Source: Paenibacillus elgii NBRC 100335 (GTDB lineage Bacteria; Bacillota; Bacilli; Paenibacillales; NBRC-103111). Taken from it: 64,000 nucleotides of DNA. The stretch lies in NCBI RefSeq assembly GCF_004000865.1, contig NZ_BIMB01000010.1, positions 62,001 through 126,000 on the forward strand, given 5' to 3'. Shown here piece after piece: positions 35,435 to 43,589 of this stretch. Every line of letters begins with the position of its first letter. Position 1 is the stretch's first letter. A model generated the notes under the pieces. The model did not search any database. It saw only the letters and a program-made list of their open reading frames with translations, and was not told the DNA's origin. The position numbers and the translations under genes were made by a program.

Positions 35435-36490
35435 GTGAAGCCATTCGGTCAATATACGTATCCTGAAATTTCGGCACAGGCGGAGGCGCTGAATGCAGCG
35501 CTGGCACAGCTTCAACAGCAGGGAGATTGGGTTCAAAAGCATCTCCTCGATTCGGAAACGGACGAGACGGTGTTCATCGGCAGCGGCTCATCCTATTATC
35601 AAGCACTGGCGATGGCGTCCGTCTACCGGGCTTGGGTGGGCAAAAGCGCAACGGCGTATCCTTCCTCGGAGGTGTTCCTGTTCCGCGAGCAGACGCTCCC
35701 TCCAAACCGCAATTATTTGGTTATCGGCGTATCGAGATCGGGCGAATCGACGGAAGTGCTGCTGGCGCTGGAAGCCGTGAAGCCGCTTCCTAACGTGAAG
35801 GTTGCGGGTATCACCTGCTACGAAGAGAGCAGCATGGCGAAGCTGGCCGATTGTCTGGTATCCCCGCTCGGTAAAGAAACGAGCACCGTTATGACGAAAT
35901 CGTTCAGCAGTATGACGTTTTTGATGCACGCGGCGATCGCCAAGGCGGCGGGAAAGCAGGATCAATTCGAACAGCTTGCAGCGGTCGCGCAAACGGACGA
36001 TCAAGTCGTCAAAGCCGCCGACGCTTTCATTAAACCTTTGGTCGACACGAACGATTTTCACAAGGTCATTTACCTCGGCATGGGCACGTACTACGGCATC
36101 GCGCTGGAAGCGAGCTTGAAAATTAAAGAAATGTCCTACGTTTGGACGGAGGCGTACGGTACGCTGGAGTTCCGTCACGGTCCCAAGTCGATTGTGGAGC
36201 CGGGCACGCTCGTCTGCCTGCTGCTGTCCGAGAAAGCACGCGATTACGAGCTGAAGGTCGCCAAGGAAATGCAGGAGTACGGCGCATTCGTGCTGCTTGT
36301 TACGGCAAAGGCCGGGGAAGACACCGCGTTCGCGGATGCGGTCTTCGAAGTCGGCGGAGCGGAGATGAGCGACGATGCCCGCACGGTGCTTTATTTGCCG
36401 GCGCTGCAATATTTGGGCTTCTATACGGCCATGAAACGCAACGTGGACCCGGATATGCCCCGCAACCTGACGCAAGTGGTCAAAATTTAG
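35435..36490 (+). CDS. agaS: SIS-domain sugar isomerase/deaminase, AgaS-like
   Basis: A 351-residue double-SIS protein without the GlmS glutaminase domain. The first SIS domain shows FIGSGSSYYQA, SRSGESTEV and TSTVMTKSFS; the second shows YLGMGTYYGIALEASLKIKEM, EFRHGPKS and the terminal PRNLTQVVK. This pattern fits AgaS-type enzymes, which deaminate and isomerise galactosamine-6-phosphate to tagatose-6-phosphate; fructosamine deglycase (FrlB-like) is an alternative. GTG is used as start behind AAAGGGG. A class II aldolase and a tagatose/fructose-phosphate kinase follow closely, completing a pathway to triose phosphates. No transporter gene is present. Confidence 0.8.
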   Translation: MKPFGQYTYPEISAQAEALNAALAQLQQQGDWVQKHLLDSETDETVFIGSGSSYYQALAMASVYRAWVGKSATAYPSSEVFLFREQTLPPNRNYLVIGVSRSGESTEVLLALEAVKPLPNVKVAGITCYEESSMAKLADCLVSPLGKETSTVMTKSFSSMTFLMHAAIAKAAGKQDQFEQLAAVAQTDDQVVKAADAFIKPLVDTNDFHKVIYLGMGTYYGIALEASLKIKEMSYVWTEAYGTLEFRHGPKSIVEPGTLVCLLLSEKARDYELKVAKEMQEYGAFVLLVTAKAGEDTAFADAVFEVGGAEMSDDARTVLYLPALQYLGFYTAMKRNVDPDMPRNLTQVVKI

Positions 36491-36512
36491 CCGGAAGCGA
36501 GATGACATCGAT

Positions 36513-37379
36513 ATGCCATTAGTATCATCCACCTCATTGCTGGAAGCGGCCCGTGCGGGCGGCTACGGAATCGGCGCATTCAACGTGCATACGCTGGAGA
36601 TGCTGCAAGCGGTCGTCGACGCCGCGGAAGAAACCGGATCGCCTTTAATTCTTCAATCGACAGTGGGGACGGTCAAGCATCTCGGTCCCGATTATATTGC
36701 GGCGGCAGCTACGGTTGCGGCCAACCGTTCCCGGGTGCCGATTGCGCTTCATCTGGACCATTGTACGGACTTTGCAACGATCGTGCAGTGCATTCGGGCC
36801 GGATACACGTCGGTGATGATTGACGCTTCGATGCTGCCTTTCGAAGAAAACGTGCGCTTGACGAAGCAAGTCGTCGAAGTGGCGAGCGCAGCGGGCGTCA
36901 ACGTTGAAGCCGAGCTCGGCAAAGTGGGCGGCGTGGAAGACGATATCGTCGTGGCCGAGCACGAAGCGCTGATGGCCGACCCGCAGGAGTGCGCCGAATT
37001 CGTCGAGCGGACCGGCGTTCATACGCTGGCGCCTGCGATCGGCACGGCTCACGGCATTTACAAGGGCGAGCCGAAGATCGATTTCGACCGCATCCGGCGC
37101 ATTGCCGAGGTCGTCTCGGTACCGCTCGTGCTGCACGGCGGCTCCGGCATTCCGGAAGAGCAGGTGAAGCGCTGCGTCTCGCTGGGCATGGCCAAAATGA
37201 ACATCGCCACCGAGATCCGTATCGTTTTCTCCGACGCGATCAAGGCCGTATTTGCGGACAATCCGCAGGAGAACGATCCGCGCAAATATATGATTCCGGC
37301 CAAGCAGGCGGTAAAAGAAGCGGCGATTGAAAAAATGCGTATGGTCGGCTGCATCGGCAAAGCCGGAGACCTCCGATGA
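36513..37379 (+). CDS. Class II ketose-bisphosphate aldolase, GatY/KbaY-like
   Basis: The product of 288 residues is a zinc-dependent class II aldolase. Visible features are the start GGYGIGAFNVHTLEMLQAVV, the LHLDHC zinc-ligand motif, the catalytic SVMIDAS and NVEAELGKVGGVED, AIGTAHGIYKG with a zinc histidine, and LHGGSGIPEEQ. It cleaves tagatose-1,6- or fructose-1,6-bisphosphate. Between an AgaS-like and a LacC-like gene, the tagatose route is the more natural reading. The gene starts 22 bases after agaS and overlaps the next gene by four bases. Confidence 0.87.
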   Translation: MPLVSSTSLLEAARAGGYGIGAFNVHTLEMLQAVVDAAEETGSPLILQSTVGTVKHLGPDYIAAAATVAANRSRVPIALHLDHCTDFATIVQCIRAGYTSVMIDASMLPFEENVRLTKQVVEVASAAGVNVEAELGKVGGVEDDIVVAEHEALMADPQECAEFVERTGVHTLAPAIGTAHGIYKGEPKIDFDRIRRIAEVVSVPLVLHGGSGIPEEQVKRCVSLGMAKMNIATEIRIVFSDAIKAVFADNPQENDPRKYMIPAKQAVKEAAIEKMRMVGCIGKAGDLR

Positions 37380-38305
37380 TCGTCACTGTCACCTTGAACG
37401 CGGCCATCGATAAGACATATCATTTGCCTGCGCTGGCCGCAGGGCAAGTTTCCCGGGTGGACCGGGTGTACGCGGAGCCGGGAGGCAAAGGGATTAATGT
37501 CGCCCGCGTCGTCGCGCTGCAAGGCGTTCCCGTGCTGGCGGCCGGATTTGCCGGCGGCAGCAACGGGGATTTTATCGAACGCGGATTGACGCGGCAGGGC
37601 ATTGCGCATGACTTCGTAAAGATCGAGGGCGAATCCCGTATCTGTCTGAACATTATGGATCAAGACGGCGTGTCGACGGAGCTGCTGGAACCGGGACCGA
37701 CGATCGCCGGGCAAGAGATGGAGGCCATGCGGGAAAAGCTTGCGCAGCTTGCCGCGCGGGCGAAGGTCGTCGCTTTCAGCGGCTCGCTTCCGGCCGGCGT
37801 GCCAAAGTCCTTTTATGCGGAATTGATCGGCATCGCTCAAAAGCAAGGCGCCGTCGTATTTTTGGATACGAGCGGTGAAGCACTGATACGGGGGGCGGAA
37901 GCAAAGCCTTACTTCATCAAGCCGAACGAGGACGAAGTCGCCCAGTGGCTCGGCCATTCGATCGAGGACGAAAACGCGTTAAAGCAAGGCTTGCTGCGGC
38001 TGAACGAGACCGGCCTTCCTTGCATCAGCGTATCGATGGGAGCGCAGGGCTCGCTGACCGCTTTTCACGGCGCTTGCTACAGGGTACGCGCCCCGAAGGT
38101 CGACGCGGTGAATGCGGTCGGCAGCGGGGACGCTTACGTGGCCGGCATGGCTATCGGCACAGCGCAAGGGCTTCCCGTCGAGGAATGCCTCAGATTGGCC
38201 ACCGCCTCCGGGACGGCAAACGCGTTGACGGCCCGGGCGGGCTACGTCGAGCCGGAGGACGTCAAACGGCTGCTCGACGAAGTCGTCGTGGAACGGATCG
38301 GGTAG
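37376..38305 (+). CDS. 1-phosphofructokinase / tagatose-6-phosphate kinase family
   Basis: A 309-residue PfkB-family kinase of the FruK/LacC branch. It begins MIVTVTLNAAIDKTYHL, with GGKGINVARV near residue 37 and the catalytic VNAVGSGDAYVAGMA near 245. FSGSLPAGVP is typical of the FruK/LacC group. It overlaps the aldolase gene through ATGA. In this order it would phosphorylate tagatose-6-phosphate to the bisphosphate for the aldolase upstream. Without biochemical data FruK and LacC are hard to separate; the operon context favours LacC. Confidence 0.85.
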   Translation: MIVTVTLNAAIDKTYHLPALAAGQVSRVDRVYAEPGGKGINVARVVALQGVPVLAAGFAGGSNGDFIERGLTRQGIAHDFVKIEGESRICLNIMDQDGVSTELLEPGPTIAGQEMEAMREKLAQLAARAKVVAFSGSLPAGVPKSFYAELIGIAQKQGAVVFLDTSGEALIRGAEAKPYFIKPNEDEVAQWLGHSIEDENALKQGLLRLNETGLPCISVSMGAQGSLTAFHGACYRVRAPKVDAVNAVGSGDAYVAGMAIGTAQGLPVEECLRLATASGTANALTARAGYVEPEDVKRLLDEVVVERIG

Positions 38306-38369
38306 CGACAGCAATCCTAAGAAAGGGCAGTACCGACATCTGTCGGTCTGCCCGCAGCTTCAACACTCC

Positions 38370-38395
38370 GGGAGTCACCTTGTGGCTCCCTTTTT
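38370..38395 (+). terminator. Terminator after the sugar operon
   Basis: GGGAGTCAC pairs with GTGGCTCCC (one wobble) around CTT, followed by TTTTT. Confidence 0.75.
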
Positions 38396-38422
38396 GCATG
38401 GACTCTCCCCAATGAGGTCCTG

Positions 38423-39508
38423 TTACTTCGAGGCAGAACCAAGCTGGTCCAGCCAGTAAATCCCCGTCGGCTGCCGGTCTTTATCCTCCACATCGACCAG
38501 ACTGACGCTCGGGCTAATGCTTAAGCTTTGCAGCGAATCGCCGCTGGCCCGGCCCTCGATTTCGGCGATGTGGAACTTCACGAATCTGGGGTTCTCTTCG
38601 AGCAGCGACAAATCGTTGATGTCGTCGCCAAACCAAACAACCGTATATTCCTCACCGTCCGCTGTTGTTCCGATTGCATAAGCCTGGGAAATCTTCAGTT
38701 TGTACTGCTCGGCCAGCATTTTCAGATCCGTGGCGGTGGACTTCTTAAAGGTGGCGGCAAACGGCCATATGCTTTGCTCCGACAAGATTCCCACCCGCTC
38801 CGCAGCGCCCTTCCGGTATTGCTCCAACGTTTCCTTGGAGTAAATGTTCGTATATTCGCCCTTTACTTTTTTGATGTTTTTTTCATCCGCATGCGATGGG
38901 AAAGAAACTTTGAAATCGGCCGGAGCCGTTTTGAAATTCGGGTTCTTCTCATTAACCTGCTTCCACTCGATGCGGGCGAGCTGATCCTTGGTATCGGATA
39001 AGTCGTTGATCGTGCCTCCAGGCTGGCCGAATCTCTGCAGCGAGTGCAAGGTCAGGATCGGCTTATCGCTGCCCTCCCGGGAGCTCCATCCTGTGTACAA
39101 GGTGTACGATTTGTCCGGATTCAGCCGATCTCCGCCAAGAATCGATACGATGACTTCGTCTCCCGCATCTTCTCCCCCGGTATTCAGATCGACCTTGACT
39201 CCGGGCAGATTGGTCATGATGACCTTGGGCTTCAAAGCATCGGAGGCATCGGTCTGAAAGGCCAGAGCGGGAATGTTGCGGAAAATGCCCTGCCTTTGAA
39301 ACGCTTGAATCTGTTCTTTGGTCCACTCGGCGCGAACCTTTGTCGTCATGAAGTCCTTCCCGACTTTATAGGCTTCCAGTTTTGCTTTGGTCGGCAAATC
39401 TGCATTCGCCGCTTTGGAATTCGTAAATTCGCTCTCGTAAGCGAACGCCCCGGTACATAAGAAAAGCTGCATGGCTAATGCCGCCGAGACTAAGGTCCGT
39501 TTCTTCAT
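38423..39508 (-). CDS. Secreted protein of unknown function
   Basis: The 361-residue product has a clear signal peptide (MKKRTLVSAALAMQLFLCTG, cleavage likely after AFA near residue 23). The rest is hydrophilic. I do not recognise a domain. Repeated features are the aromatic pairs in YTLYTGWSSREG and YTVVWFGDD, and a stretch with GGEDAGDEVIVSILGG. The C-terminus GIYWLDQLG is conserved in style with exported Paenibacillus proteins of no known role. GGAGGTATTCCAAGAAG lies before the ATG. It stands alone on the minus strand between two plus-strand units, so the context gives no hint of function. Confidence 0.65.
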   Translation of the reverse strand: MKKRTLVSAALAMQLFLCTGAFAYESEFTNSKAANADLPTKAKLEAYKVGKDFMTTKVRAEWTKEQIQAFQRQGIFRNIPALAFQTDASDALKPKVIMTNLPGVKVDLNTGGEDAGDEVIVSILGGDRLNPDKSYTLYTGWSSREGSDKPILTLHSLQRFGQPGGTINDLSDTKDQLARIEWKQVNEKNPNFKTAPADFKVSFPSHADEKNIKKVKGEYTNIYSKETLEQYRKGAAERVGILSEQSIWPFAATFKKSTATDLKMLAEQYKLKISQAYAIGTTADGEEYTVVWFGDDINDLSLLEENPRFVKFHIAEIEGRASGDSLQSLSISPSVSLVDVEDKDRQPTGIYWLDQLGSASK

Positions 39509-39751
39509 CTTCTTGGAATACCTCCTCGAAATTCACTTTGCGCTCATGGAAAAATCACCATTAACTGCCAACTCGCTTCTTTTAAGACGCAGCGGAGCTT
39601 CAAAAAGTTTCAAGCTTTATGCTCATTTTCGTAAAATTCCCATCATGCCATCGGAAGATAAGCGTACTTCTCCGTAACAAACGATGAGCCAATCCGGGCC
39701 CGACACCCTATAGTCAGGATATACCCGAACGCTGACAGGAGGCGGTTACGC

Positions 39752-40483
39752 ATGAGTTTGTTAACCCAAGAAGAGGTTTCGTTTTATGCCGAGAACGGCT
39801 ATTTGCTGCATCACAAGCCGTTGTTTTCGGAAGAAAAGCTGGGGGAATTGACCTCGATCTTCGAGGAACAACTGGCGCAAAAGGGGAGCAAGCTGTCCGA
39901 CGAGCTGGATACGCCGCATTTTCGCGAGGAACGGCTGCTGAAGTTTTTGCTTGCGGACGAGGTGCTGGACCTGGTGGAGCCGCTGATCGGTCCGAATATC
40001 GGGCTGTGGTCCAGCCATTTCATATGCAAGGATGCGTTCACCGGCCGGGCGACACCGTGGCATGAAGATTCGGCCTATTGGAACGGACGGCTCAGCGGCT
40101 ATGACAAAATCGTCACCGTCTGGCTCGCAATCGACCGCAGCAACCGCGACAATGGCTGCATGCGGGTCATTCCCGGCACACACCGGAACGGATTTTCCGA
40201 GTACGAGCCGGTGGACGGCGGCCGGAACTTGTTTCCGACGCAAATTAAACAAATTGACGACCGGAATGCAGTATACTTCGAGCTGGAACGGGGCGAATGC
40301 TCGCTGCACGATTCGCGGATTATTCACGGCGCCGCCCCGAATACGAGCCCACACCGCCGCTGCGGCTACACGATGCGTTATTTTTCCACGGAATTGAAGG
40401 TGCTGCCCGAGAAAAATCCGAATTTCAAAATATGGCTGGCGCGCGGCAAAGACATCGCTGGAAACCCGTTCGTTCCTGTATAA
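39752..40483 (+). CDS. Phytanoyl-CoA dioxygenase family protein
   Basis: A 243-residue Fe(II)/2-oxoglutarate dioxygenase. The metal triad is H104-x-D106 in TPWHEDSAYW and the distal H192 in SRIIHGAAPN; the 2-oxoglutarate arginine is R202 or R203 in SPHRRCGYTMRY. The family hydroxylates varied small molecules and some members make ectoine derivatives or secondary metabolites; the substrate here is unknown. AGGAGGCGG precedes the ATG. An AraC gene with a cupin domain follows 47 bases later in the same direction and may sense the substrate or product. Confidence 0.85.
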   Translation: MSLLTQEEVSFYAENGYLLHHKPLFSEEKLGELTSIFEEQLAQKGSKLSDELDTPHFREERLLKFLLADEVLDLVEPLIGPNIGLWSSHFICKDAFTGRATPWHEDSAYWNGRLSGYDKIVTVWLAIDRSNRDNGCMRVIPGTHRNGFSEYEPVDGGRNLFPTQIKQIDDRNAVYFELERGECSLHDSRIIHGAAPNTSPHRRCGYTMRYFSTELKVLPEKNPNFKIWLARGKDIAGNPFVPV

Positions 40484-40530
40484 TGGGACTTATCCAATGA
40501 ACTCTTAGATGAAAAAGCGGGAGGGCCGTC

Positions 40531-41388
40531 ATGGGACCCAAACAACCGGAGCGCTTGCGGAGCGTGCACTATGTGGCGCCGAACGCTCCTTTTCATGTTT
40601 ACCGTCAATCGGTTGCCGGACGCGTCGACCTGCATTGGCACGAATTTTACGAGCTGTGCTTCGTCCATTCCGGCCGCGGAACCAATATCGTGAACGGTGA
40701 GCCGCATGGGCTTGAGCCCGGCAGCATGTTTCTGCTGACGCCCGCTGATTTTCATGAAATCGAGCTTGTTCCCGGAGAAACGATGGAAATTCTCAACCTC
40801 GTTTTTTTGGAGGAGGTGCTGACGGACGAACTGCGTGAGCTGTTATTTCCCGGTATCTTGAAGCTTCAGACAAGGCTCGACGCTGTGGAGGCAAGCGGCA
40901 TGCAGGCGGAATTTGATCGTGTCCTTGCGGAATTCAACGATTCGCGGCCGGGCGGAAACTTGATGATTAAAGCGACGCTGACGCGCATATTGGTCGGGCT
41001 TGCGAGGCAGTGCCGGCATGATCGCGGGCCGTCGGATTCGGGCATTCGAGAGGCTTTACGATCGGCGCACCCGGGCATGCAGAAAGCGCTTATGTACGTT
41101 CACCACCATTTCCGGGAAGCGCTGACACTGGAGGAAGTCGCCCGGCAGGCGAAGCTGACGCCCAATTATTTCAGCCATACGTTCCGCAAGCTGAGCGGCA
41201 TTCCGTTTCAGAGCTACCTGCAGGAGCTGCGCCTGACGTTTGCCAAATCGCTGCTGGCCGCAAGCGACCTGCCGGTGACGGAAATATGCCACGCTTCCGG
41301 CTTTAACACGCTGACGCATTTCGAACGGGCTTTTAAGAAAAGGTTCGGCTGCCCGCCCTCCGGCTTGCGCAAAGGCAGCCTGCATTGA
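40531..41388 (+). CDS. AraC-family regulator with cupin sensor
   Basis: A 285-residue protein with an N-terminal cupin (about 20-105, DLHWHEFYELCFVHSGRGTNIVNG and the metal-site-like FLLTPADFHEIE) and a C-terminal AraC DNA-binding domain (about 185-280, LTLEEVARQAKLTPNYFSHTFRKLSGIPFQSYLQELR and VTEICHASGFNTLTHFERAFKKRFG). GGGAGGG precedes the ATG. It is probably co-transcribed with the dioxygenase gene upstream. No divergent target is present, so it may regulate its own unit or a distant one. Confidence 0.9.
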   Translation: MGPKQPERLRSVHYVAPNAPFHVYRQSVAGRVDLHWHEFYELCFVHSGRGTNIVNGEPHGLEPGSMFLLTPADFHEIELVPGETMEILNLVFLEEVLTDELRELLFPGILKLQTRLDAVEASGMQAEFDRVLAEFNDSRPGGNLMIKATLTRILVGLARQCRHDRGPSDSGIREALRSAHPGMQKALMYVHHHFREALTLEEVARQAKLTPNYFSHTFRKLSGIPFQSYLQELRLTFAKSLLAASDLPVTEICHASGFNTLTHFERAFKKRFGCPPSGLRKGSLH

Positions 41389-41512
41389 CGCTCGCTGCGA
41401 TATTCGCAAATAAAACAAATGCCTAAATGAATTCTAACATTTATCTAATAATGATATGATACCATTATTTATCATAAGGAGTCGGGAGATATCCTGGATA
41501 AGGATGGTGTAT

Positions 41513-42235
41513 ATGGGAACCGCTAACCGAACGATGCCGAAAGCCGCTCATCATATTCCGCAGTTTTTGTCAGATGAAAACATGGAACGGCTTACGCAGA
41601 TCATGTACCCGAAACAAGCGGCAGAGGGCGACTATTTGTTTTGGGAAGGGGATAAGGCGGATAGGCTGTACTATGTTCACGGGGGTACGGTAAAGTTGAG
41701 CAAATCGACGGAGGACGGCAAAGCGTTCATTTTGCAAGTGGCGCAGTCCGGCGATCTGTTCGGCGAGTTCGGAAGCGGCGAACCGCAGTCTTACGGGTAT
41801 GACGGCATCGTGATGGAAGATGCGTCGCTTGGTGTCATTCTGATCAAAGACTTGGAAGTCCTCATTTGGAGACACGGCGATATGGCGATGCAGCTATTCA
41901 AATGGATGAGCCAGATGCAGCAATTCGTGCAGTCCAAATTCCGGGACTTGCTGCTGTTCGGCAAAAACGGCGCGCTCGCCTCGACTTTGATCCGTTTGAC
42001 TAACTCTTATGGCGAAATGGATGAAAGGGGAATTCGCATCACGATCAAATTGACGCATACCGATCTGGCGAACATGATCGGTTCGACCCGAGAGGGGGTA
42101 AACCGGATGCTTAGCGAATATAAGGCGGCTGGGGCCATCGAGTTGGAGAACGGAAGATTGGTTATAACCAATTTGCCTTTCTTCCAGGCCATGGTCGGCT
42201 GCGCCGGGTGTCCGCTTGGCGTATGCCGGATCTGA
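41513..42235 (+). CDS. fnr: Fnr-type oxygen-responsive regulator, Bacillus type
   Basis: The product of 240 residues is a Crp/Fnr regulator: cyclic-nucleotide-like beta barrel (about 20-110), dimer helix (120-150) and winged helix (170-225, THTDLANMIGSTREGVNRML). The C-terminus ends CAGCPLGVC: C230, C233 and C238 form Cx2Cx4C. This matches B. subtilis Fnr, whose C-terminal cysteines with an aspartate bind a [4Fe-4S] cluster; D145 in the dimer helix sits where that aspartate is expected. It thus probably senses oxygen and switches on anaerobic genes. AAGGA lies eight bases before the ATG at 41513. narK/narGHJI genes are not nearby. Confidence 0.88.
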   Translation: MGTANRTMPKAAHHIPQFLSDENMERLTQIMYPKQAAEGDYLFWEGDKADRLYYVHGGTVKLSKSTEDGKAFILQVAQSGDLFGEFGSGEPQSYGYDGIVMEDASLGVILIKDLEVLIWRHGDMAMQLFKWMSQMQQFVQSKFRDLLLFGKNGALASTLIRLTNSYGEMDERGIRITIKLTHTDLANMIGSTREGVNRMLSEYKAAGAIELENGRLVITNLPFFQAMVGCAGCPLGVCRI

Positions 42236-42331
42236 CGACGGGAACGGTCTAAATCGGGCGAATAGGCGTCTTACGCGTTGGAGCACACTAAAACGGCGTG
42301 TGACTTCATCACGAAAGAGTAAGGATGATGG

Positions 42332-42838
42332 ATGTTGAAAATATTCCTTTTTCTCCTGATGCTTTGGTTCGGCGCCTGGCCGGCAGGAAGCGCACTGGGA
42401 GCTGCCCCGTCACCTTCGACTGGGACGTCGCCCCCGGCCGGCTTGGAGGAGGAAGGCGTATATTTATTGATCGATAAATCGGAGAACCGGCTGACCGTCA
42501 TCGTGAACGGGAGGGCGGCATACGGCTTTCCCGTTGCAACAGGACGGACGAAGGACCCGACGCCGACAGGGACGTTTCATATTGTGACCAAAATCGTGAA
42601 GCCGTGGTACGTGCGGAAGCAAATTCCCGGAGGGGACCCGCGGAATCCGCTGGGGACGCGTTGGATGGGAATCAACGTCCCGGGCTCCGGAGGGTATCAA
42701 TACGGCATTCACGGAACGAACCGGCCGTACTCGATCGGCAGCAGCGCTTCGTCAGGTTGCGTCCGCATGCATAATCGAGATGTCGAGTGGCTCTATCGTC
42801 ACATCCCGCTCGGTACGGTAGTTATCGTACGGGATTGA
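42332..42838 (+). CDS. Secreted L,D-transpeptidase, YkuD domain
   Basis: A 168-residue exported protein. The signal peptide covers about residues 1-23 (MLKIFLFLLMLWFGAWPAGS, cleavage near ALG). The YkuD domain occupies about 42-166, with TPTGTFHI, the catalytic HGTN (H127) and SSGCVRM with the nucleophile C143. It forms or modifies 3-3 cross-links in peptidoglycan or attaches proteins at the wall. No LysM domain is present, unlike B. subtilis YkuD. AAGGA stands before the ATG, and a terminator directly follows. Confidence 0.9.
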   Translation: MLKIFLFLLMLWFGAWPAGSALGAAPSPSTGTSPPAGLEEEGVYLLIDKSENRLTVIVNGRAAYGFPVATGRTKDPTPTGTFHIVTKIVKPWYVRKQIPGGDPRNPLGTRWMGINVPGSGGYQYGIHGTNRPYSIGSSASSGCVRMHNRDVEWLYRHIPLGTVVIVRD

Positions 42839-42860
42839 ACGGGTATACCCGACTTTTTTT
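42839..42860 (+). terminator. Terminator after the L,D-transpeptidase gene
   Basis: A short palindrome, CGGGTATACCCG, followed by ACTTTTTTT. The stem is short, so confidence is moderate. Confidence 0.55.
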
Positions 42861-42904
42861 AAAAAAGGATGAATAGAAAAGTCGCAGGTGGTACATGCTA
42901 AAAT

Positions 42905-43126
42905 CAACGGTGAAAAGAGAGGTGTGGTTCCGTTGAACAGTTCAACGAGAAATACCAGGGAAGTTGCTTCCGAATCGAGATAGAAGCGGAGGGATGTGCC
43001 AAAGACACGTTAGAGTAGTACACGTACTGCGATCGTGAATGAGGTAAGACCCGAGCTTTAGGCGAGGTTCAAGGCAAAATACCAAAATCGTTCACCGTTG
43101 GAAGGACTCCGCAAGGGGTCCTTTTC
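42905..43126 (+). ncRNA. Candidate structured non-coding RNA, class unknown
   Basis: CAACGGTGAA at 42905-42914 pairs perfectly with TTCACCGTTG at 43091-43100, closing a domain of about 175 nt. A terminator hairpin (AAGGACTCC-GCAA-GGGGTCCTT, then TTCC) follows directly. Inside are hairpins CGTTGAA-CAG-TTCAACG (42931-42947), GGAAG-TTG-CTTCC (42959-42971) and GTAGTA-CACG-TACTGC (about 43015-43030), with long purine-rich single-stranded stretches. An extended -10 (TGC-TAAAAT, 42899-42904) lies at the 5' end; a start near 42911 would shorten the closing stem to six pairs. No reading frame with a ribosome binding site occupies it. Length (about 215 nt) and form suit a stable regulatory RNA such as the raiA or 6S classes, but I cannot assign it. 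Confidence 0.6.
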
Positions 43127-43191
43127 CTATTACCCGTCCTGACGGCTAACTGTCAACAGCCGCCCAGACATACCGCCCCTTCTGATACGTC

Positions 43192-43229
43192 AAAAAGCTT
43201 CCCGCCCTTACGGTGCAGGAAGCTTTTTT
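43192..43229. terminator. Terminator between the ncRNA and the DUF1328 gene
   Basis: AAAAAGCTTCC pairs with GGAAGCTTTTT around CGCCCTTACGGTGCA. A and T runs on both sides allow action in either direction. Confidence 0.75.
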
Positions 43230-43267
43230 CATCCCGTTTGCCCGGGAATCCGGCTGAAGGACTTGCG

Positions 43268-43432
43268 CTATACCTTCGTTCGCCGGCCTATCAGCAGCGT
43301 GACTACGAACAAAATCAGGAAGAGGATGAACAATACCTTGGCGACTCCCGCCGCTGCGCTGGCGATCCCGAAAAATCCGAAAATACCGGCGATCACGGCG
43401 ACGAGGAGAAAAACTAGCGACCAGTATAACAT
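43268..43432 (-). CDS. Small DUF1328 membrane protein (YtjA family)
   Basis: The gene encodes 54 residues, [20 protein letters not shown] at the start and ending in a short basic tail GRRTKV. Two hydrophobic helices separated by GIASAAAG match the DUF1328/YtjA family, small inner-membrane proteins of unknown function, often stress-induced. AAAGGAGG lies nine bases before the ATG at 43432. A longer frame exists upstream but has no ribosome binding site and reads unlike the family. It diverges from the CorA-like gene. Confidence 0.85.
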   Translation of the reverse strand: MLYWSLVFLLVAVIAGIFGFFGIASAAAGVAKVLFILFLILFVVTLLIGRRTKV

Positions 43433-43589
43433 AGATGTTCGCCTCCTTTGTCCAGTGGACCGTAAGTCCGTTTCTCGTTTCATGCTTTTCTTACCCGACG
43501 CGTCTTCGCATGAATCAGCGCCGGTTTCAGGCCGCAAAGGAAGAGGTTAATGAGGAAACAAGAACGTTTGCCGGAATGGAGGAAGCTTT

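Noticed and set aside
42299-42313. TGTGACTTCATCACG upstream of the L,D-transpeptidase gene as an Fnr box
   Set aside because: Half-site spacing is five bases instead of six and the last half is imperfect; not supportable as an Fnr site.
43433-43537. N-terminal extension of the DUF1328 protein
   Set aside because: The added 35 residues are charged and unlike the family; a strong ribosome binding site precedes the internal ATG.
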